A stretch of 64,000 nt of DNA from Pseudoalteromonas spongiae UST010723-006 (GTDB taxonomy: Bacteria > Pseudomonadota > Gammaproteobacteria > Enterobacterales > Alteromonadaceae). Of this stretch, positions 19,054 through 26,689 are shown in pieces. Each line of letters begins with the position of its first letter. The first letter of the stretch is position 1. The position numbers and the translations under genes are program-made. The stretch spans positions 168,501 to 232,500 of the forward strand of contig NZ_CP011039.1 of assembly GCF_000238255.3 (NCBI RefSeq). Direction: 5' to 3'. Below the pieces are notes generated by a model. That model did not search any database. It saw only the letters and a program-made list of their open reading frames with translations, and was not told where the DNA came from.

Positions 19054-19611
19054 GTTTTCTTGACCTAAAATAATAGTTTTTAAAAAATCATCGGCTTGAG
19101 TAAAACTATCTGCGTTAGTAAAGAGTTGTTTTTTCTCGAAAGACAGCGGCAAAATTTCTAAAAACCGCGCACAAACCCAGTTAATATCGTCAAACTTTGT
19201 TTCAGGATACAAAGACGCCTGCTCAGGAAATTCTTCAAACACATGATGTAGCTTAGCGGCGAGCACTGAGTGGTGTTGTTGTTCGCATTGCTGCGGCCAG
19301 TGAGGCACTTCGCTGCAATCAGCGAAACGCAAGTTATCTTGATCCATAGTTACATTTTTGATGGTCACAAGGCTTTTCGCCTTAATATCAATATGCAGCA
19401 ATTCGCCTTCCTGGTAGAAGTTAATAATATCAACCCAGGCGCCGAGTTTAGGCACGTTTAGCTCAGCTTGATGATCGTACAAACACAACACAAAACCATT
19501 TTGTTGGCAGGCAATCGACACCATTTTGAGATAGCGAGGCTCAAAAATACGTAGTCGAGTTACACCTTCGGGCAACAAAAATATTGGCAATGGAAATACT
19601 GGTAGATTCAT
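19051..19611 (-). CDS. LON-protease substrate-binding domain protein (COG2802)
   Basis: A 186-residue stand-alone Lon N-terminal-like domain: the start PVFPLPIFLLPEGVTRLRIFEPRYL is typical, followed by the beta-rich body (GAWVDIINFYQEGELLHI) and a helical tail. It lacks ATPase and protease domains. The family has no firm function; it may bind unfolded proteins. It precedes the ECF sigma gene by 53 bases on the same strand and has its own candidate ECF promoter, so it may be part of the stress regulon. Confidence 0.85.
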   Translation of the reverse strand: MNLPVFPLPIFLLPEGVTRLRIFEPRYLKMVSIACQQNGFVLCLYDHQAELNVPKLGAWVDIINFYQEGELLHIDIKAKSLVTIKNVTMDQDNLRFADCSEVPHWPQQCEQQHHSVLAAKLHHVFEEFPEQASLYPETKFDDINWVCARFLEILPLSFEKKQLFTNADSFTQADDFLKTIILGQEN

Positions 19612-19644
19612 AAGTAGCTTATTTTGAACAACATAATATGCTTA

Positions 19645-19670
19645 TACGTATTGTTGCTAAAAAAGATCCA
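19645..19670 (-). promoter_or_regulatory. Candidate ECF-type promoter of the LON-domain gene
   Basis: On the minus strand, TGGATC (19670-19665) is followed by CGTATA. GATC and CGTA are separated by 16 bases, exactly the spacing seen ahead of the sigma gene. The first base of the -35 differs from TGATC, so this is weaker than the sigma-gene promoter. Confidence 0.45.
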
Positions 19671-19687
19671 TCTACAAGGAGATTACT

Positions 19688-20530
19688 TTGTCTTGGTTGT
19701 TTTTGTTGTTGGCAAGTTTTGCGTGGGTACCATTTGATTTTTGTCGAAAACGTCTGGTTGAAAATAATAGTCCTTTACTGGTTAGTTTTGTTTTTAGTTT
19801 GTTCACGTTACCTGTTTACTTGGTTTTTTGGCTGGCCACTGGTTCTTCCCAATTGCCTCAAGTAATTGCTTATTATGTGTTTGCCAGTCTAAGTGGCTTG
19901 TTGGCAGCGCTTGGTGCGGTATCCTTTATTTCGGCGCTTGGGCGAGGTCGTTTTTCTATTTTGCTGCCCATGCTCGCGCTGACCCCTTTGATTGCAGCGC
20001 TACTTAATGCAGTCGTTTTTTCAAATATTCTTAGCTGGCAGGCGTATACGATTATTGGTATTTGCGCTTATGCCACGTATCGGCTGCTTGGTGAGGGTTT
20101 TGCTATTACAGAGTCGGGCGCTGGATTTATGTTACTCGCGGCATTTTCTTGGGCGGGCTGTATTTGCCTCGATCAATTTGTATTACCACATACATCGGTG
20201 AGTTTTCATGCGTTGTGGGTTAACGTAATTATGGTCCTAGTGCTTTTTTGTTCGCTTGTTACTAGGCGAAAAAGTGCACTGTTGCCAAGGGGGCGTAAAA
20301 TCTATTGGGCGATTGGCTTGTGTGGTTTTGCAGCTGCGGTACTACTACAATTTAGTGCACTCAGATATTTAGATGCCAGTATTGTTGAGGCGGTAAAGCG
20401 TGCGATTGGCATTGTGGCTGCGATGATTGTGGGAAGCGTTTTTTTGCGAGAAAAACTGAAACCTTATCAGTATGTATACGGCGTGATTATCATCTTTTCA
20501 GTATTAATATTTAGCTTTGTAACTGAGTAA
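19688..20530 (+). CDS. EamA / DMT-superfamily transporter
   Basis: A 280-residue inner-membrane protein with about ten hydrophobic segments and the duplicated EamA architecture; the second half ends with the usual EAVKRAIGIVAAMIVGSVFL and a last helix. It starts at a TTG codon at 19688, supported by AAGGAG six bases upstream and by the absence of a better ATG. The substrate of such metabolite exporters cannot be predicted. It is divergent from the LON-domain gene. Confidence 0.82.
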   Translation: MSWLFLLLASFAWVPFDFCRKRLVENNSPLLVSFVFSLFTLPVYLVFWLATGSSQLPQVIAYYVFASLSGLLAALGAVSFISALGRGRFSILLPMLALTPLIAALLNAVVFSNILSWQAYTIIGICAYATYRLLGEGFAITESGAGFMLLAAFSWAGCICLDQFVLPHTSVSFHALWVNVIMVLVLFCSLVTRRKSALLPRGRKIYWAIGLCGFAAAVLLQFSALRYLDASIVEAVKRAIGIVAAMIVGSVFLREKLKPYQYVYGVIIIFSVLIFSFVTE

Positions 20531-20599
20531 CACAGATCATGTTATAAAATTAATTTAAATTTTTTTGAACTTCCTCAAAACGGCTGTGTCTATTGAAAT

Positions 20600-20688
20600 A
20601 CAAGAAAGAGATTTCTTGTTTAGATATTTCCCTGAAGCATTAGTTGTTGATGATGCACTTTCGGCTCACATCCCTGTGAGCCTTTTTT
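20600..20688 (+). ncRNA. Candidate small RNA with intrinsic terminator
   Basis: A promoter-like pair TTGAAC (20565) and TCTATT (20589), spaced by 18, lies just ahead of a segment that begins with a perfect 5-prime hairpin (ACAAGAAA-GAGA-TTTCTTGT). Next comes the single-stranded-looking stretch ATATTTCCCTGAAGCATT and a GCAT/ATGC stem. It ends in the terminator GGCTCACA-TCCC-TGTGAGCC followed by six Ts. An ATTTCCCTG box also occurs in Hfq-dependent sRNAs such as SdsR and ArcZ. Size is about 89 nt. Expression is not shown. Confidence 0.5.
20663..20688 (+). terminator. Intrinsic terminator of the candidate sRNA
   Basis: An eight-base-pair stem GGCTCACA/TGTGAGCC with a four-base loop, followed by a run of T. 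It could also stop readthrough from the DMT transporter gene. Confidence 0.85.
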
Positions 20689-20782
20689 ATGCCTGTAATA
20701 AATCTAAATTTACATTTTTCTCGGCAAAATTCTTTTTTATTTCCTATATTTGAAAGTACTTACTTGAGCGTTAAATATCTCT

Positions 20783-21397
20783 ATGGATAGCATCAAAAAA
20801 CATCCGGAAATAAAGTGTTTTGTTACCGTGGCGACAATTGTGGCACAACTAGAAGTGATTTTGACTGAAGCAAAAAGCTTATCGCTTACCTCCAAAAACG
20901 CCAGAGTTGTCGCAATTAGAGCGGGGGAGGCTGCTTTAGGCTTCAAATCGATCACCAATTTTATCAACGAATTTTCCGCGCGCACCATTCAAACAACAGA
21001 ACATATTAATCTACACGCTAGCCAGTTGTTTCGGCTCGCGTTACATCATTTGCGCGCTAGTCAATTCGAGCAGCATCTAGCTATTAGCCTTTCATTGCTT
21101 GATCATCCACAAAGTCGCGCATTACATCACAAGGCGGCAGGGCAAGTGAAAGATGCGATGACAGCGCTTAAACATGAGCTGCAAAACTTACAGTGGCAAT
21201 TTGAAGAAATAGAACAACAAATGCGCGCAGCCGAATACATCGCAGTGACGTCGCGCGTAGAAGCATCACAGGCAGGTGAGTTTTGTGCCAGTTTGGAATC
21301 TGTTTCAGACTATATAAGCTCCGCAGCAATGCGTATTAAAGGCGCGATAGAGACTAACCTCAGCACACTCGATGAGTTAGAAAGGGTATTTAAATGA
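20783..21397 (+). CDS. Miniature chemoreceptor-like coiled-coil protein
   Basis: A 204-residue, almost fully helical cytoplasmic protein without transmembrane segments. Residues 39-75 resemble the hairpin tip of methyl-accepting proteins: RAGEA at 46-50, GF at 53-54 and a following S-A-R-T-I-Q-T-T match the E-A-A-R-A-G-E...G-F...L-A-x-R-T-x-x-S-T pattern, but the tip is degenerate and lies near the N terminus. Its end overlaps the start of the diiron MBL protein by four bases. Likely a signalling partner of that oxygen sensor; this is inference from the match and the operon. Confidence 0.6.
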   Translation: MDSIKKHPEIKCFVTVATIVAQLEVILTEAKSLSLTSKNARVVAIRAGEAALGFKSITNFINEFSARTIQTTEHINLHASQLFRLALHHLRASQFEQHLAISLSLLDHPQSRALHHKAAGQVKDAMTALKHELQNLQWQFEEIEQQMRAAEYIAVTSRVEASQAGEFCASLESVSDYISSAAMRIKGAIETNLSTLDELERVFK

Positions 21398-22128
21398 AAT
21401 CGACCGATTTATACCAAGGTAAACATCACAAATGGATTGTGTTTGGCCGCGATCAGGGAAAATCAGAAAAAATAATTGATACCAACCAATATATGATTGT
21501 GACCAACCAGCAAACCATGTTGTTAGATCCGGGTGGCATAGAGCTATTTTCTGCGATGTTGGCTGGCATATTAAGTCATACTGAACTCGAAAAAGTGACC
21601 ACCTTATTTGCATCACATCAAGACCCAGATATCATTTCATCACTGGGTTTATGGGATAAAACTATTCCAAATGCCAAGCTATACGCGCCTTGGCTGTGGG
21701 AAGGGTTTATTCGCCACTTTGGTATGGATAATATTGAATACAAGTCGATCCCTGATGAAGGGCAAGAATTGCGCTTAGATGGTGTGACGTTTCGTTTTAT
21801 TCCAGCCCATTTTTTACATTCCTCGGGTAACTTTCATGTTTATGATGCTGAAGCCAAAATCCTGATGAGTGGTGATATTGGCGCTGCGCTTGAAGAGCCA
21901 GATGCCCCCATGTTTGTTGAAGACTTTGCCAAACACGCCGATAAAATGCGTTATTTTCACCAGCGCTGGATGCCGTCTAATAGCGCGAAAAAGAACTGGA
22001 TTGCGCGCGTACGTGAACTTGATATAGACCTGATGGCGCCACAGCACGGGCGGATCTTTAAAGGTGAGGCAGTACAAGAGTTTCTTGAGTGGTTTGATAA
22101 TTTGGAAGTTGGTATAGTGAATTCGTAA
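21394..22128 (+). CDS. Oxygen-binding diiron protein (ODP), metallo-beta-lactamase fold
   Basis: A 244-residue MBL-fold protein related to the diiron module of flavodiiron proteins but lacking the flavodoxin part. Candidate ligands are visible: H75-Q-D77-P-D79, H139/H142, D161 in MSGDIGAA and H218 in APQHGR. ODP proteins bind oxygen and feed chemotaxis or signalling proteins (known for Treponema denticola). Here the partner would be the mini-receptor encoded just upstream with an ATGA overlap. An oxygen-reducing enzyme role cannot be excluded. Confidence 0.82.
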   Translation: MKSTDLYQGKHHKWIVFGRDQGKSEKIIDTNQYMIVTNQQTMLLDPGGIELFSAMLAGILSHTELEKVTTLFASHQDPDIISSLGLWDKTIPNAKLYAPWLWEGFIRHFGMDNIEYKSIPDEGQELRLDGVTFRFIPAHFLHSSGNFHVYDAEAKILMSGDIGAALEEPDAPMFVEDFAKHADKMRYFHQRWMPSNSAKKNWIARVRELDIDLMAPQHGRIFKGEAVQEFLEWFDNLEVGIVNS

Positions 22129-22332
22129 GTTGATAACTTGAGCTCACAGTTAAAAACATTCTAAATTGCTGATAAATTATAATAAAACTTATGTAAGCGC
22201 TTATCTTATGCTTTTTGAAATTGCCTTTTGTGTTAGTTAATTTGGGATTCATTGCGAACCAGCATAATGAGTAATGCGTAAATTAAAACGTAATGTGTTT
22301 TTGAGTTCAGGAATACGATTAAAGGAAACGGT

Positions 22333-22668
22333 ATGACAAGGGTTTTAGTTGGATTAGCTGTATTGTTTGCATCATTGGCATTACATGCAAAAGACCAAGG
22401 AAAAGTACAAGCGCTGTATGATTTTGACCATAAAGTGCATTATCGCCAAACACAGTTGGCTGATAACAAATACAAGCTGTCTATTCGAGAAGGCAGTTAT
22501 CAAGAGTTTGCTAAGCAATCTGTATTTATGTTGCGCCACAGCGCAGCGCTGTGTAAAAGCGATAAATTTAATCTTAAGTTTGTGTCGGGAATTCAAGCGT
22601 TTGAAAAATTCCCAACAGAGCCTAGAGCAAATCCAGGCCCATTAGTCGCTGAGTTAACCTGTAGCTAA
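22333..22668 (+). CDS. Small exported hypothetical protein
   Basis: A 111-residue protein with a signal peptide (hydrophobic to LALHA, cleavage near residue 19) and two cysteines in the mature part (ALCKSD and ELTCS), which could form a disulfide in the periplasm. AAAGGAAACGGT precedes the ATG. I do not recognise a family. Short exported proteins of this size with a final Cys motif are frequent in Alteromonadales. Confidence 0.65.
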   Translation: MTRVLVGLAVLFASLALHAKDQGKVQALYDFDHKVHYRQTQLADNKYKLSIREGSYQEFAKQSVFMLRHSAALCKSDKFNLKFVSGIQAFEKFPTEPRANPGPLVAELTCS

Positions 22669-22678
22669 TTATGCAAGT

Positions 22679-22776
22679 GAAATAACGAATATGCTAATAG
22701 CGTTAAAGTTTTCGATGTAGATTAACTACATACGAAAATTCTACTTTGTTAGCTTTTCATCATCTCGCGTTATTTC
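22679..22776. repeat. Imperfect palindromic repeat (98 bp)
   Basis: Outer arms GAAATAACG and CGTTATTTC are exact complements. The inner arms GCTAATAGCGTTAAAGTTTT and the stretch CTACATACGAAAATTCTACT to TTGTTAGC pair imperfectly around an ATTAA loop. The inner-arm motif recurs at 44526-44553 (24 of 28 bases equal), so this is one member of a repeat family. No coding capacity. It lies between two convergent genes. Confidence 0.7.
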
Positions 22777-22808
22777 CGATTACGTAACTAGCATTATGGG
22801 TATCGCTG

Positions 22809-23444
22809 TTAATCTTGATAGCCCCATGGCGCAGCAGGTGGTGTAATGGGGTTAGTTAAATCAAAGTCTACTCTAAACTCGCGCCCTTCACGTACTAAGC
22901 GATAGGTATATGTCTCTGGGTAAATGAAAATCTGCCATGTATTTCCATTCGATTGTGGAATTCCTTGTTTTACAAATAACTCTTTTGAGTATTGATCGGC
23001 AGGAAAAGATTGTGCGTGCTGCCAGCCAGCATCAACCGTATGGCCGCCATACATAGTTGATACATCGTACTCACCGTTACTCATACGGTGATCGTGCTTC
23101 AAACTTAAGCCAGAACCAGTTTTGGTAATAATCCATGTGCGTGATGCATCGTCACCAACATGAAATGGAATTTGTAGTTCAGTATCACTGCATTTACGCA
23201 CGTGCATTACTAGTTTTTTACCGCTGAAAGAACCATTATCTTGGTTATCAACCGTTACTTTCCCTTGGTATGCTTTACCGCAATGAGCGCGTAATTTATC
23301 GAAAAAAGCGTCGTGGCTAGCAATACTAACTTGTGGTGCTGGTTTGACTACCGTTGGGCCGAGGTTTTTTGCGCTGCTCGCTGCAAGTGCTGAGGCAGGT
23401 ATTAAGCTGCTAATGAGTGCAGCGAAAGCAAATTTATATTTCAT
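22809..23444 (-). CDS. Exported hypothetical protein
   Basis: A 211-residue protein with a clear signal peptide (ending ASALA-A near residue 22). The mature region has a pair of cysteines (RAHCGKAYQG and VRKCSDTE) and a beta-rich C-terminal half with ETYTYRLVREGREFRVDFDL. A KHDHRM stretch might bind a metal. I do not recognise a named family. It is monocistronic, with a long upstream region. Confidence 0.65.
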   Translation of the reverse strand: MKYKFAFAALISSLIPASALAASSAKNLGPTVVKPAPQVSIASHDAFFDKLRAHCGKAYQGKVTVDNQDNGSFSGKKLVMHVRKCSDTELQIPFHVGDDASRTWIITKTGSGLSLKHDHRMSNGEYDVSTMYGGHTVDAGWQHAQSFPADQYSKELFVKQGIPQSNGNTWQIFIYPETYTYRLVREGREFRVDFDLTNPITPPAAPWGYQD

Positions 23445-23500
23445 CGTGTAATTCCATATTTCTATTTGGTAGCCCAGGGGGAGCTGTAAATTAAGTTATG

Positions 23501-23573
23501 AGGTGATCTTTCGTAACGCTGTGGAAAAGTACACTTGTAGATAGCACAGCAAAGATCAACTGCATCTAGCATA
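23501..23573. repeat. Probable short remnant of the MITE family
   Basis: The right side CACAGCAAAGATCAAC...CTAG matches the MITE terminal repeat seen at 44491-44511. The left side, GGTGATCTTTCG, is a weaker inverse copy about 55 bases away. The internal hairpins of the full-length element are missing. This suggests an internal deletion derivative or a decayed end. Confidence 0.4.
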
Positions 23574-23640
23574 ACATTCATTTAGCATAACAAAAGTGTG
23601 TTGAGATGAGGTTAACGATGTTCACTATGATGAAGCTAGC

Positions 23641-23672
23641 AAAATAGCAAAATAGCAAAATAGCAAAATAGC
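23641..23672 (+). repeat. Tandem repeat, AAAATAGC x 4
   Basis: Four exact head-to-tail copies of an eight-base unit, in the 470-base gap upstream of the chemoreceptor gene. Repeat-number change by slippage is possible. It lies about 130 bases ahead of the candidate sigma-28 promoter. Confidence 0.95.
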
Positions 23673-23808
23673 ATTAGTTAAAGTTATTTTTATTTGTTGC
23701 ATTTGCAACATAGGTGTTTGATTCAAAAATAAGTTTTTTAAAAACGGGTTGTGTTGTGTCTAATTTCGGTATTAAATGGTGTCAAGTAAACAAATGTTAC
23801 AATTTTTC

Positions 23809-23835
23809 TAAAGCTATGCTGTTTTTAGTCGACAA
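23809..23835 (+). promoter_or_regulatory. Candidate sigma-28 (FliA) promoter of the chemoreceptor
   Basis: TAAA, a 15-base spacer, then GTCGACAA; the flagellar sigma-28 consensus is TAAA-N15-GCCGATAA. Six of eight -10 bases agree. It is 80 bases before the chemoreceptor start, a fitting place for a chemotaxis gene. Confidence 0.45.
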
Positions 23836-23914
23836 CATATATGCGTTAGAACAATAAATTGTCTAATCAAGCCGTATACAATTTCCCCACCGTCACTGAA
23901 GTTTAGAGGTAAAA

Positions 23915-25774
23915 ATGTTTCAAGCCATAAAAATTAAAACTAAGTTGCAAATCCTTTCAGGGGTCGCGGTAGTTTCAATGGCTGCTCTCACGTTATTAAA
24001 TGTTTATATTGCAGGGAAGAAGCAAGTATTAGTGGATGCTACAGAAGATTTAATCGCTACTGAGCGTGCTGTCGCAGATACATTGCGTATTGAAGTTAAA
24101 TTTTTGGAAAAACCTGCATCAGGTTTCCGCCAAGAATTGGTAAATCGAGTCGATGAAGCTGAGTCGGCCTTAACTAAACTACAACAAAAACTATCTAGAT
24201 TTGATGTAACTTCACGCGCGCTTGCTGATACAAAAGAAATGTTGTCGTCGCTAGAGCGTGATTTTGTCAATTTAGATGAACTGTATATTGAGTATGGTTA
24301 CAACCAAAATGCGGGTCTGCGCAAAGAACTACGCGGTGCCGTTCATAAATTAGAAGAACAAGCAAAAGCGACTAATCGTCTTGATGTGAGTGTGTTAGTG
24401 CTGCAACTTCGCCGAAGTGAAAAAGATTTCATTATGCGAGGCGACAAGAAATACATTGCGCGTATCAACAGTACAGTTGCTGAGTTAGAAAAGCTGCTAC
24501 TTATCAGCAATGATAGAAATTTAATCAGCTTATTAAAGCAGTATCAAAATGCCTTTCTAAAAGCGTCTGAGCGTTATCTTGCAATTGGCTTTAACCAAAC
24601 AACAGGTTTAAAGAGCCAAGTTGCAGAAACCGAAGATAAGCTAAAAACATCACTTGAAGCGCTAGGGGTTGAGTTAGAAGCTATTCAAGAAGATATCTAT
24701 GCAGATGCTAAAGTGCAGCAAATTGCATTGAGTTTAATTTTGGCATTCGCATTAGTTGGCTTTTTATTTACCATCACACGCTCTGTTACAACGTCAATTG
24801 ATAGTGTTATTAAAGATATTGACCGCATTGCGCATTCGGGTGACTTGTCGATTAAGGTTCGCAAACACGGTAATGATGAATTGGCGATGTTGGCCGATAG
24901 TGTGAATGAATTGATGGCGAAGTTTTTATCCGTACTACAAACCATTCATCACTCGGTTGAAATTGTGAATACTGAATCGACTCGTGTTGCGCAAGTAGTG
25001 GAATCGAGTGGTCAACAACTGGTTCAGCAAAAATCGGAAGTTGAAACGGTAGCAAGTGCGGTAACTGAAATGGGTGCAGTTGCGCATGATATTGCCATAA
25101 ATGCTGAAACAACCTCAAACCGCGTGGATACAGTTTCACAAAATGCGACGATTGGACAGAAGCAAATCGAAACAACCGTTGATCAAATGACTTTGTTGAG
25201 TAATCAGTTGGTTGAATCGGCTGAGCAGGTTAATTTACTGCGTGAAAAGAGCAATGCAATTAATGCTGTGATGGAAGTAATTCGCGGTATTGCTGAGCAA
25301 ACTAACTTACTTGCATTAAATGCAGCTATTGAAGCAGCGCGTGCGGGTGAGCAAGGTCGAGGTTTCGCGGTTGTTGCGGATGAAGTTCGCTCTCTTGCAG
25401 TGAAAACCCAAGAATCAACACAAGAAATTACGCAGATCATTACCGACTTGCAATCAAGCACTGCGAACATTGTAGACAGTATTGAATTGTGTAAATCGCA
25501 AGGTTTAGAAACGGCTGAGCAAACGGATAAAGCGGGTAAAGCGTTCGCTGAAATTATTGCCGATATTCAGGAAATCTCAGAGATGACGTCAACCATTGCG
25601 GTGGCGGTTGAGCAGCAATCTACTGTGGCACAAGAGATAAACCAAAATATTGTACAAATCAGCGACTATGCAGATGAATTAGCAAATAGTTCACTGGCTA
25701 ACTCTGAAGCCTCAAATCAGGTTTCACATCAAGCTGATGAGCTCGATAATGCGATAAAGTGGTTTAAAATTTAA
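23915..25774 (+). CDS. Methyl-accepting chemotaxis protein (HBM-type sensor domain)
   Basis: A 619-residue inner-membrane chemoreceptor. Order: TM1 near residues 13-33; a long helical periplasmic domain with [16 protein letters not shown], the signature of helical bimodular sensors; TM2 near 268-288; a HAMP domain; and a cytoplasmic coiled coil with the standard tip [19 protein letters not shown] near residue 465. Ligands of such domains are often TCA intermediates or polyamines; the ligand here is unknown. GAGGT precedes the ATG. It signals through CheA/CheW encoded elsewhere. Confidence 0.93.
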   Translation: MFQAIKIKTKLQILSGVAVVSMAALTLLNVYIAGKKQVLVDATEDLIATERAVADTLRIEVKFLEKPASGFRQELVNRVDEAESALTKLQQKLSRFDVTSRALADTKEMLSSLERDFVNLDELYIEYGYNQNAGLRKELRGAVHKLEEQAKATNRLDVSVLVLQLRRSEKDFIMRGDKKYIARINSTVAELEKLLLISNDRNLISLLKQYQNAFLKASERYLAIGFNQTTGLKSQVAETEDKLKTSLEALGVELEAIQEDIYADAKVQQIALSLILAFALVGFLFTITRSVTTSIDSVIKDIDRIAHSGDLSIKVRKHGNDELAMLADSVNELMAKFLSVLQTIHHSVEIVNTESTRVAQVVESSGQQLVQQKSEVETVASAVTEMGAVAHDIAINAETTSNRVDTVSQNATIGQKQIETTVDQMTLLSNQLVESAEQVNLLREKSNAINAVMEVIRGIAEQTNLLALNAAIEAARAGEQGRGFAVVADEVRSLAVKTQESTQEITQIITDLQSSTANIVDSIELCKSQGLETAEQTDKAGKAFAEIIADIQEISEMTSTIAVAVEQQSTVAQEINQNIVQISDYADELANSSLANSEASNQVSHQADELDNAIKWFKI

Positions 25775-25799
25775 CTACAAAATTAAATGGTTAGAGTAA

Positions 25800-25831
25800 A
25801 AGCGAGGTTAGTAATAGCCTCGCTTTTTTAT
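25800..25831 (+). terminator. Intrinsic terminator after the chemoreceptor gene
   Basis: Stem AGCGAGG/CCTCGCT with a ten-base loop, followed by a run of T. Confidence 0.85.
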
Positions 25832-25892
25832 TGCTTTTTAGAATATCTTGGTTAACTTTAATACAGAGCTGACAAACAATAAGGAAAAAGAC

Positions 25893-26669
25893 ATGGCAAG
25901 TTACACTAAGCACCAAGCTGGCACATTTTGCTGGACGGAATTATGCTCTCGCGATTGGGCATCAGCGAAAGCATTTTATACTCAACTATTTGACTGGCAA
26001 CATGATGATCAGCCGATAGGTGATGATTTGTATTACACCATGCTGCAACTTAATGGCAAAGATATTGGTGCTATGTACCAAATGGAAGCAGAGCGTTTAG
26101 AGCAGAAAGTACCAAGTCATTGGCTAAATTATATTGCGGTAGATAATGTTGATGAAACGGTTGAGAAAGCTAAGCAAGCAGGTGCACGTGTAATTGCTGG
26201 CCCCCATGATGTTATGGATGCAGGGCGCATGGCGATGTTCTTTGAGCCGAACGGGGCGATGTTTGCGATATGGCAAGGTAATCAGCATTGTGGTTCACAA
26301 ATCAAAAACGAAGCGCGCAGTGTATGTTGGAACGAGCTTGCATCAAAAGACGCAGAGGCAAGTAGACAGTTTTATTCATCTGTATTCGGCTGGCAATATA
26401 AAGTTGAAGATATGGATGGTATGCCATACACCATTTTTACGTTAGGTGATGAAGAAGTGGCGGGCATGCTGGAAATGAATGAAGAGTGGGGCGATATGCC
26501 AGCACACTGGATGACTTACTTCCAAGTAACCAATTGTGATGAAACCTTAGCAAAAGTCGAGGAGCTGGGTGGTACCGTATGCGTACCTGCAACCGACGTG
26601 CCCAATGTTGGTCGTTTTAGTGTGATCAACGACCCACAAGGCGGGTTTTTATCTGTGATTGAAATGTAG
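25893..26669 (+). CDS. Double VOC (glyoxalase-fold) domain protein
   Basis: A 258-residue cytoplasmic protein made of two VOC domains. Each half starts with a similar motif: FCWTELCSRDWASAKAFYT, and later SVCWNELASKDAEASRQFY. Each half ends in a GR-F/M-x-V/F-x-x-x-PxG-x-x segment. Such proteins include glyoxalases, dioxygenases and antibiotic-binding proteins, so the activity is open. The start at 25893 is preferred because AAGGAAAAAG lies just ahead; an upstream in-frame start at 25848 lacks a site. Confidence 0.82.
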   Translation: MASYTKHQAGTFCWTELCSRDWASAKAFYTQLFDWQHDDQPIGDDLYYTMLQLNGKDIGAMYQMEAERLEQKVPSHWLNYIAVDNVDETVEKAKQAGARVIAGPHDVMDAGRMAMFFEPNGAMFAIWQGNQHCGSQIKNEARSVCWNELASKDAEASRQFYSSVFGWQYKVEDMDGMPYTIFTLGDEEVAGMLEMNEEWGDMPAHWMTYFQVTNCDETLAKVEELGGTVCVPATDVPNVGRFSVINDPQGGFLSVIEM

Positions 26670-26689
26670 TTCAGTAGCATTACGTTATA

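Noticed and set aside
20565..20753. 62-residue reading frame
   Set aside because: It runs through a promoter-like pair, hairpins and a terminator, starts at TTG and has no ribosome site; the sRNA reading is better.
23641..23672. CRISPR-like array
   Set aside because: Eight-base units with no spacers are a simple tandem repeat.
24852..25175. 107-residue frame opposite the chemoreceptor
   Set aside because: Antisense shadow of the highly conserved signalling domain.
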